Source: Ruminococcus sp. UBA3286 (lineage in GTDB: Bacteria; Bacillota; Clostridia; Oscillospirales; Ruminococcaceae). Taken from it: a stretch of 11,695 bases of DNA. The notes beneath the pieces are model-generated. The model made no database searches, was not told where the DNA came from, and worked only from the letters and a program-made list of their open reading frames with translations. Made by a program: the position numbers and the translations under genes. Below are positions 8,115 through 11,695 of the stretch, piece by piece; within the stretch, counting starts at the first letter, position 1, and every line of letters begins with the position of its first letter. The stretch covers positions 1 through 11,695 of the forward strand of contig DETO01000054.1 in assembly GCA_002362135.1 (NCBI GenBank), given 5' to 3'.

Positions 8115-8133
8115 TGCGGTAAGGAAAACCGCA
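8115..8133 (+). other. 5'-terminal stem-loop of the HPr-like mRNA
   Basis: TGCGGT (8115-8120) pairs with ACCGCA (8128-8133) around the loop AAGGAAA. Because it begins at the predicted transcript start, it could act as a 5' mRNA stabiliser. It also encloses an AAGG motif 8 nt before an in-frame ATG at 8133, so it might mask an alternative start. Confidence 0.45.
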
Positions 8134-8178
8134 TGGAAGAAAAGATAAACAAGAAAAAACAACACACAGAACATTATC

Positions 8179-8184
8179 AGGAGG
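8179..8184 (+). promoter_or_regulatory. Ribosome binding site deciding the HPr-like start
   Basis: A perfect AGGAGG lies 8 nt before the ATG at 8193 and only 2 nt before the ATG at 8187. It therefore selects 8193 over the other in-frame starts at 8187, 8133 and 8100. Confidence 0.85.
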
Positions 8185-8192
8185 TAATGACT

Positions 8193-8423
8193 ATGACGAA
8201 GACTACAGTTTCACTTCAGGCAATCAACGATGTCAAGGATTTTGTCAATATCGTTATGAAGTATGATTTCGACATTGACCTCGTATCCGGCAGATATGCA
8301 GTAGACGCAAAGTCTATCATGGGTATCTTTAGTCTTGATCTTTCAAAGCCAATCGAGCTTAACGCTCATACAGACGACGCTGACGCTTTCTTTGCTGAGA
8401 TTGACAAGTACATCATTAAGTAA
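8193..8423 (+). CDS. HPr-fold protein lacking the active-site histidine
   Basis: This 76-aa protein resembles HPr, the PTS phosphocarrier, in its second half: DIDL (27-30), then AKSIMGIFSL (39-48), then a C-terminal helix ending the chain. Ser41 in KSIMG lines up with HPr Ser46, the residue phosphorylated by HPr kinase. The N-terminal active-site loop is not conserved: where HPr has His15-Ala-Arg-Pro, this protein has about A10-I-N-D, and no histidine is present near there. It therefore should not carry phosphate from enzyme I. A Crh-like role, as a Ser-phosphorylated cofactor in catabolite control, or a purely structural or binding role are possible, but are inference. It sits alone between a strong promoter and a strong terminator. 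The domain call is firm for the second half and weaker for the first. Confidence 0.78.
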   Translation: MTKTTVSLQAINDVKDFVNIVMKYDFDIDLVSGRYAVDAKSIMGIFSLDLSKPIELNAHTDDADAFFAEIDKYIIK

Positions 8424-8438
8424 TAAAATACAGAAAAA

Positions 8439-8485
8439 TGTCCTGTAAGAATCGCGCGCCGCGTTCTTACGGGGCATTTTGTTTT
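8439..8485 (+). terminator. Intrinsic terminator after the HPr-like gene
   Basis: A 13-bp stem (8439-8451 with 8464-8476, including two G-U pairs) can be extended by a CGCG/CGCG pairing inside the loop. It is followed by TTTTGTTTT (8477-8485). It should separate the HPr-like transcript from the DUF378 gene. Confidence 0.88.
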
Positions 8486-8568
8486 CCAGATTTTTACTGA
8501 ATAAATCCGATGATTTTTGCAATAATATTTTCAGGCGTTCAAACGCCGTGAAAAGAGGTGTTCACTTT

Positions 8569-8793
8569 ATGTGGGACAAAATTGCACTTATACTCCTGAT
8601 CATCGGAGGCATCAACTGGGGTCTGGTCGGAATTTTCGAACTTGATCTGGTTGCATGGATGCTTGGCGGTGCAGGAAGTCTTGCTGCAAGAGCGGTCTAC
8701 ATTCTTGTAGCGATCTCGGCGGTCTGGTGTATCACTCTCCTCTTCCGCAAGAATGAGGAATTGGCGGTAAGCGCCGCAAACAACCGGCAATAG
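8569..8793 (+). CDS. DUF378 family small membrane protein
   Basis: This 74-aa protein belongs to the DUF378 family (B. subtilis YuzA-like), found widely in bacteria and without a known function. Two hydrophobic segments (about 5-25 and 39-59) flank a short loop, and the family signature GGINWGLVGIF (13-23) is present; a charged tail (60-74) follows. The ATG at 8569 was chosen because it follows AGAGGTG and starts the protein at MWDKIALILL, as the family does. The frame is open further upstream to 8479, but that extension overlaps the terminator. A 5- to 6-bp hairpin (8534-8547) lies just before the ribosome site. I see only a weak promoter (an AATAAT at 8521 with TGC before it and no good -35 box). 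Confidence 0.9.
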   Translation: MWDKIALILLIIGGINWGLVGIFELDLVAWMLGGAGSLAARAVYILVAISAVWCITLLFRKNEELAVSAANNRQ

Positions 8794-8802
8794 CCATTTT
8801 AA

Positions 8803-8848
8803 ACGCTCCTGATCTCTCTGATAAAGAAGATAGATGCCGCAGGAGCGT
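8803..8848 (+). other. Long stem-loop downstream of DUF378 gene
   Basis: A 9-bp perfect inverted repeat (ACGCTCCTG at 8803-8811, CAGGAGCGT at 8840-8848) encloses 28 nt that can form further ATCT/AGAT pairs. There is no U-tract after it, so it is not a normal intrinsic terminator. It could protect the 3' end of the DUF378 message or be part of a small structured RNA. The remaining bases to 8920 show no gene; a CGTGCACG palindrome lies at 8875-8882. Confidence 0.5.
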
Positions 8849-8919
8849 ACATAAGAGCCTGTTTAATATTTCACCGTGCACGTCTTTTCGCAAATTCGCA
8901 CACATCGAGATACTAAGCA

Positions 8920-8950
8920 AAATCTAAAAAGGGAGACCTGAGTCTCCCTT
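8920..8950 (-). terminator. Terminator of the rpsF-ssb-rpsR operon
   Basis: A 9-bp perfect stem (8929-8937 with 8942-8950) closes a CTGA loop just after the rpsR stop. On the minus strand it is followed by TTTTTAGATTTT. The other side is also T-rich on the plus strand (8951-8960), so it may also stop transcripts coming from the DUF378 gene. Confidence 0.9.
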
Positions 8951-8961
8951 AATTTATTTTA

Positions 8962-9204
8962 TTAGTCGCTAACGTAAGGAAGCAGAGCAATCTGTCTTGC
9001 CTTCTTAACTGCAACTGTAAGCTCACGCTGATGGAATGCGCAAGTACCTGTTACGCGTCTGGGGAGGATCTTTGCTCTTTCGGTCATGCACTTTCTGAGC
9101 TTAGCGAGATCCTTATAATCGATTCTCTCAATTCTGTCAGCGCAGAACATACAAACCTTCTTGCGCGGCTTCTTTGAGGGACGGGAATTTCTTTCCTTTT
9201 CCAT
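8962..9204 (-). CDS. rpsR: 30S ribosomal protein S18
   Basis: S18 (80 aa) binds the platform of the 30S subunit as a partner of S6. The core KLRKCMTERAKILPRR (36-50 region) and the ending of LTVAVKKARQIALLPY are typical. The protein is of the zinc-ribbon (C+) type: CxxC at C18 and C21 plus CxxH at C55 and H58. It is the last gene of the operon, 34 bp after ssb, with AAAGGAG about 8 nt before its ATG. No rplI follows; the operon terminator comes directly after. Confidence 0.98.
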   Translation of the reverse strand: MEKERNSRPSKKPRKKVCMFCADRIERIDYKDLAKLRKCMTERAKILPRRVTGTCAFHQRELTVAVKKARQIALLPYVSD

Positions 9205-9238
9205 GACAATTTCTCCTTTCGTAATAATGATTCAGCGA

Positions 9239-9742
9239 TCAAAACGGGATATCACTATCTCCGAGTATTTCTTCGAAATCGTTGTAAGTGCCGTAAGACA
9301 TATTCTCATTATTCTGTGCAGGCTGCTGTGGAACTGACGCAGGAGCTTGCTGAGGAGGAGCCTGATAGTTATTACGCGGTGCGGAATAAGCATTTCCGCC
9401 ATTAACAGCAGAATCAGCTTTTGATCCGCAGAATTCCCAGCGATCAACAAAAACATCTGTTGTATAATGAGTTACATCCTGATACTGCTTATCCTGATAA
9501 CTGCCTGTTCTGAGACTTCCTTCAATCATTATCATGCTTCCTTTTCGGAAAAAACGATTAATATTCTCTGCGGATTTATCCCATGCAGTACATCTTATAA
9601 AATCAGCCTGTCTCTGTCCGGTAGTTTTATCAATGAATGGTCTGTCCACCGCAACAGAAAAACGGCAAGTAGACATACCGGTCTGAGTAGTTCTGAGATC
9701 AGGATCGGCAGTAAGTCTGCCCATAATAATAACTTTATTCAT
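9239..9742 (-). CDS. ssb: Single-stranded DNA-binding protein
   Basis: SSB (167 aa) protects single-stranded DNA and recruits replication and repair enzymes. Residues 1 to about 106 are the OB fold, beginning MNKVIIMGRLTADPDLR and including an aromatic strand near DRWEF (100-104). A flexible Gln/Pro/Asn-rich linker (about 107-150) leads to the acidic tip ending DSDIPF, the docking peptide for partner proteins. AAGGAG precedes the ATG by 8 nt. It lies between rpsF and rpsR, the usual arrangement in Firmicutes, so its supply is tied to ribosomal protein control. Confidence 0.98.
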   Translation of the reverse strand: MNKVIIMGRLTADPDLRTTQTGMSTCRFSVAVDRPFIDKTTGQRQADFIRCTAWDKSAENINRFFRKGSMIMIEGSLRTGSYQDKQYQDVTHYTTDVFVDRWEFCGSKADSAVNGGNAYSAPRNNYQAPPQQAPASVPQQPAQNNENMSYGTYNDFEEILGDSDIPF

Positions 9743-9779
9743 CTGACAATCTCCTTGGAAATAATGGAATGCAGCTTAC

Positions 9780-10076
9780 TTATTCAACAACTGTTATCAT
9801 TGAACGAAGAATACCGTCTGCGATGTTAAGACGTCTTGAAAGCTCAGCAGGATAATCAGGCTTAGACTCGAATGTATAGATTACATAGTAACCCTCTGTC
9901 TCGTCCTCGATAGGATATGCAAGCTTGCGCTTACCCCAATCCTCGTTGACTTCAACAGCATCGGCATGACGCTCGATTCTTTCCTTGAACTTCTCAATGA
10001 GAGCCTTCATAGGCTCTTCGCCGTTTTTAAGGCTGAATACAACCATTACCTCGTATTTAGAAGATACCTTTGCCAT
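9780..10076 (-). CDS. rpsF: 30S ribosomal protein S6
   Basis: S6 (98 aa) pairs with S18 in the 30S subunit platform. Typical blocks are KYEVMVVF (7-14), the W47-containing EDWGKRKLAYPI stretch (45-56), GYYVIYTFES (62-71) and the LSRRLNIADGILRSM helix (79-93). The frame is open to 10169, but the ATG at 10076 is right: AAGGAGG lies 8 nt upstream and the protein starts where S6 does. It is the first gene of the operon, 37 bp before ssb. Unlike many S6 proteins, no long acidic C-terminal tail follows. Confidence 0.98.
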   Translation of the reverse strand: MAKVSSKYEVMVVFSLKNGEEPMKALIEKFKERIERHADAVEVNEDWGKRKLAYPIEDETEGYYVIYTFESKPDYPAELSRRLNIADGILRSMITVVE

Positions 10077-10100
10077 TTCACACACCTCCTTCTGGATTTC

Positions 10101-10121
10101 GCCCTGCAACCTTCTGCGGGC
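10101..10121 (-). promoter_or_regulatory. Possible S6:S18 autoregulatory leader hairpin
   Basis: In the rpsF leader, GCCC and GGGC (10118-10121 and 10101-10104) form a lower stem, and GCA/TGC can pair above it around a GAAGGT loop. A CCG lies at the junction. A leader hairpin with a conserved CCG is known to bind the S6:S18 complex and repress the operon in many bacteria. The position, between promoter and ribosome site, fits, but I cannot confirm the full consensus by eye. Confidence 0.45.
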
Positions 10122-10159
10122 AAGGATAATAATACCATACAACTGCATGATACTTGTTA

Positions 10160-10188
10160 AGTATACCATGTCCGAGAAATTTTGTCAA
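10160..10188 (-). promoter_or_regulatory. Strong sigma-A promoter of rpsF-ssb-rpsR
   Basis: On the minus strand, TTGACA (10183-10188), a 17-bp spacer and TATACT (10160-10165) with TGG before the -10 box make a near-perfect promoter. Transcription should start about 10153, giving rpsF a leader of roughly 77 nt. Confidence 0.9.
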
Positions 10189-10248
10189 GTCTTTTTTGAA
10201 AATTTCGCAAAATTTAAATTATTTATCTGTTATTACGGGATTTTATTA

Positions 10249-10277
10249 TTGCGTACCACGAAAAAATATGATATAAT
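10249..10277 (+). promoter_or_regulatory. Promoter of the DUF6125-like gene
   Basis: TTGCGT (10249-10254), a 17-bp spacer and TATAAT (10272-10277) with TGA before the -10 box. The start site would be near 10284 and the leader about 73 nt. This promoter and the rpsF promoter point away from each other, and the 60 bp between them are AT-rich with no other recognisable site. Confidence 0.75.
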
Positions 10278-10356
10278 TGTTTTATCAAATTCCAGAGCCG
10301 TGTCAATTTAATATTATGAAAAACTGATGCCGGTTCTTAGTTTCAGAGGTAAAAAA

Positions 10357-11322
10357 ATGAATAATTACAACAATTTATCGCAATTTTCTAAAGACGATCT
10401 CATTAAACTTATTGAGATCTACTCCAAAAACTGGCTTGCAATGGACGGCGTATGGTTTCAGTCCGTCGAGCGAAAATCAGGCATGGACGAAGCAATGTAT
10501 CATGATGCAGAGGCGTGGAAACGTTTTACAGTCATTGAGGCAAACCGAATTAAAAAATTCTTGAATTTGGAAGAACATTCGGGGATCGAAGGTCTTGCGA
10601 AAGCGCTTTCGCTGCGATTTTACGCCAATTTAAACGACGACTCCATAGAAATCGACGAAAACACTCTTATATATTCCGCAATTGATTGCCGCGTGCAGAC
10701 CGCGCGTAAACGAAAGGGAATGGCGCTTCACCCATGCAGATCGGTCGGACTTATTGAATACAGCGGATTTGCCAAAACTATCGACAATCGCTTTGAGTGT
10801 GAATGTTCAAGCTGTTATCCGATGATAACAGATGAATCGTGCTGCTGCAAATGGAAATTCACTTTGCGCGAATACAATTTTTACGGTTGGGAAAACGCGC
10901 TGATCAATCCGATAAACAGCGATTTTTCCGCTATTTCATCGCCGCGGAAATTATATGATATTCTGTCGGATATCTGGTCGGCAGAAACCTGCGCTCCCCG
11001 TATGCGCCGCAACTGGTCTCCTGAGAATAAAACCCTCGGTCAATGCTCGATCACAGCTTTTCTGGCGCAGGATATTTTCGGCGGAAAGGTTTATGGTATT
11101 CCGCGTGAGGGCGGAAATTTTCACTGCTATAACGTTATCGGAGACTGCGTGTTTGATCTTACAAGCGAACAGTTCGGCGATGAAGCAAAATCGCTGATTT
11201 ATGAAAATAATCCCGAACAATCGCGGGAAATCCACTTTGCGAAAGAAGAAAAATTACAGCGGTACAACTTCCTGAAAGACACGCTTAATAAATTTCTTGA
11301 GAACAGGTCTGAGAATTCCTGA
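10357..11322 (+). CDS. Two-domain protein: DUF6125-like plus YunG-like
   Basis: The function of this 321-aa cytosolic protein is unknown. Residues about 10-175 resemble the DUF6125 family: a helical MDGVWFQSVERKSGMDEA region (29-46), then CRVQTARKRKG (111-121) and a cysteine cluster (C127, C148, C150, C153, C162-C164) that could bind metal. Residues about 195-312 resemble YunG-like proteins: WSPENKTLGQC (220-230), then NFHCYN (254-259), then FDLTSEQF (266-273). Cys230, His256 and Asp267 are spaced like a papain/transglutaminase-type triad. There is no signal peptide or membrane segment. The ATG at 10357 follows AGAGG by 7 nt; an earlier in-frame start at 10327 lacks a ribosome site. It is monocistronic. 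Family names are recalled from motifs, not from a search, so the domain calls are tentative. Confidence 0.72.
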   Translation: MNNYNNLSQFSKDDLIKLIEIYSKNWLAMDGVWFQSVERKSGMDEAMYHDAEAWKRFTVIEANRIKKFLNLEEHSGIEGLAKALSLRFYANLNDDSIEIDENTLIYSAIDCRVQTARKRKGMALHPCRSVGLIEYSGFAKTIDNRFECECSSCYPMITDESCCCKWKFTLREYNFYGWENALINPINSDFSAISSPRKLYDILSDIWSAETCAPRMRRNWSPENKTLGQCSITAFLAQDIFGGKVYGIPREGGNFHCYNVIGDCVFDLTSEQFGDEAKSLIYENNPEQSREIHFAKEEKLQRYNFLKDTLNKFLENRSENS

Positions 11323-11323
11323 A

Positions 11324-11695
11324 CTATATAACCATTCCGCCGTTGACAGCTATGATCTGCCCCGTTATGTATTCAGCCGAATCCGAGGCGAGAAAAGCTA
11401 CTGAATCCGCAACATGCCGCGGTTTTCCGAAAATTCCGAGGGGAATTTCTTCTCGTATCGCTTCCAGATCTTCAGCAGAAAATCGGCTGTTCATTTCGGT
11501 CATGATAAATCCGGGAGAAACGCAGTTTACCCGAATTCCCGACGGTGCAACTTCCTTGGCAAGGGCTTTTGTAAAACCTATCATGCCTGCTTTCGAAGCC
11601 GAATAATCAACCTCGCACGACGCGCCGACCTGTCCCCACATCGACGAAATATTGATGATGCAGCCGCGTTTTTTGCTGATCATTTCCGACAAAAA
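11324..11695 (-). CDS. SDR-family oxidoreductase, FabG-like (5' end missing)
   Basis: These are the last 123 or so residues of a short-chain dehydrogenase/reductase using NAD(P)H; the gene runs off the right edge, so the nucleotide-binding glycine motif is not seen. Visible are the catalytic Ser in NISSMWG, Tyr and Lys in YSASK (13 and 17 residues after that Ser), the RVNCVSPGFI stretch, and the typical ending with YITGQIIAVNGGMVI. This resembles 3-oxoacyl-ACP reductase FabG, but many SDRs share these motifs and the substrate cannot be read here. A leucine codon TTG near the edge is internal, not a start. Its TAG stop lies 1 bp from the stop of the convergent neighbour, leaving no room for a terminator between them. 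Confidence 0.9.
   Translation of the reverse strand, partial: FLSEMISKKRGCIINISSMWGQVGASCEVDYSASKAGMIGFTKALAKEVAPSGIRVNCVSPGFIMTEMNSRFSAEDLEAIREEIPLGIFGKPRHVADSVAFLASDSAEYITGQIIAVNGGMVI

Noticed and set aside
8479..8568. N-terminal extension of the DUF378 frame back to 8479.
   Set aside because: It would begin within the U-tract of the preceding terminator, lacks a ribosome site, and adds residues absent from the family.
10184..10215. AAAATTT-cgc-AAAATTT direct repeat upstream of the rpsF promoter, similar to TTTCGCAAA elsewhere.
   Set aside because: Low-complexity AT sequence. Similar short strings recur by chance, and no consistent position relative to promoters was found.
1..11695. Searched for CRISPR arrays, tRNA or rRNA genes, transposases, phage genes, toxin-antitoxin pairs and a purine riboswitch ahead of purL.
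   Set aside because: No spaced repeats, cloverleaf, mobile-element coding motifs or riboswitch core were recognised in either strand.

Overview
The window looks like a chromosomal segment of a Gram-positive anaerobe close to Ruminococcus (Oscillospiraceae, R. flavefaciens-like). The main clues are a secreted esterase-like enzyme ending in a type I dockerin (a cellulosome component), a single-chain clostridial-type PurL, Shine-Dalgarno sites of the AGGAGG type before nearly every gene, and consensus sigma-A promoters. The genus is inferred. There is no tRNA, rRNA, CRISPR array, transposase or phage gene, and most of the content is housekeeping.

Layout. (1) 1-1506, + strand: a promoter and a dockerin-bearing SGNH/GDSL hydrolase, closed by a bidirectional terminator at 1513-1542. 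(2) 1552-7927, - strand: mtaB (tRNA methylthiotransferase), purL (FGAM synthase) and an AI-2E/PerM family membrane protein, transcribed in that order. mtaB and purL almost touch, and the 3' end of mtaB carries a well-formed promoter pointing into purL. (3) 7928-8192: a divergent control region with back-to-back promoters. (4) 8193-8793, + strand: a small HPr-like protein without the phosphocarrier histidine, a strong terminator, and a DUF378 membrane protein. (5) 8962-10188, - strand: the classic rpsF-ssb-rpsR operon with promoter, possible S6:S18 leader hairpin and terminator. (6) 10249-11322, + strand: a promoter and a two-domain protein that appears to join a DUF6125-like N-terminal half to a YunG-like Cys/His/Asp half. 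(7) 11324-11695, - strand: the C-terminal part of an SDR oxidoreductase cut by the window edge, convergent with the previous gene with one base between the stops.

The genes do not form one dedicated system. They are several independent units: polysaccharide deacylation outside the cell, purine synthesis and tRNA modification, translation and replication (S6, SSB, S18), and small regulatory or membrane proteins. The points most worth following are the two-domain protein at 10357, the histidine-less HPr-like protein at 8193, the uncharacterised N-terminal region of the dockerin enzyme, the purL promoter embedded in mtaB coding sequence, and the repeated use of one promoter design (17-bp spacer plus TGN extended -10).
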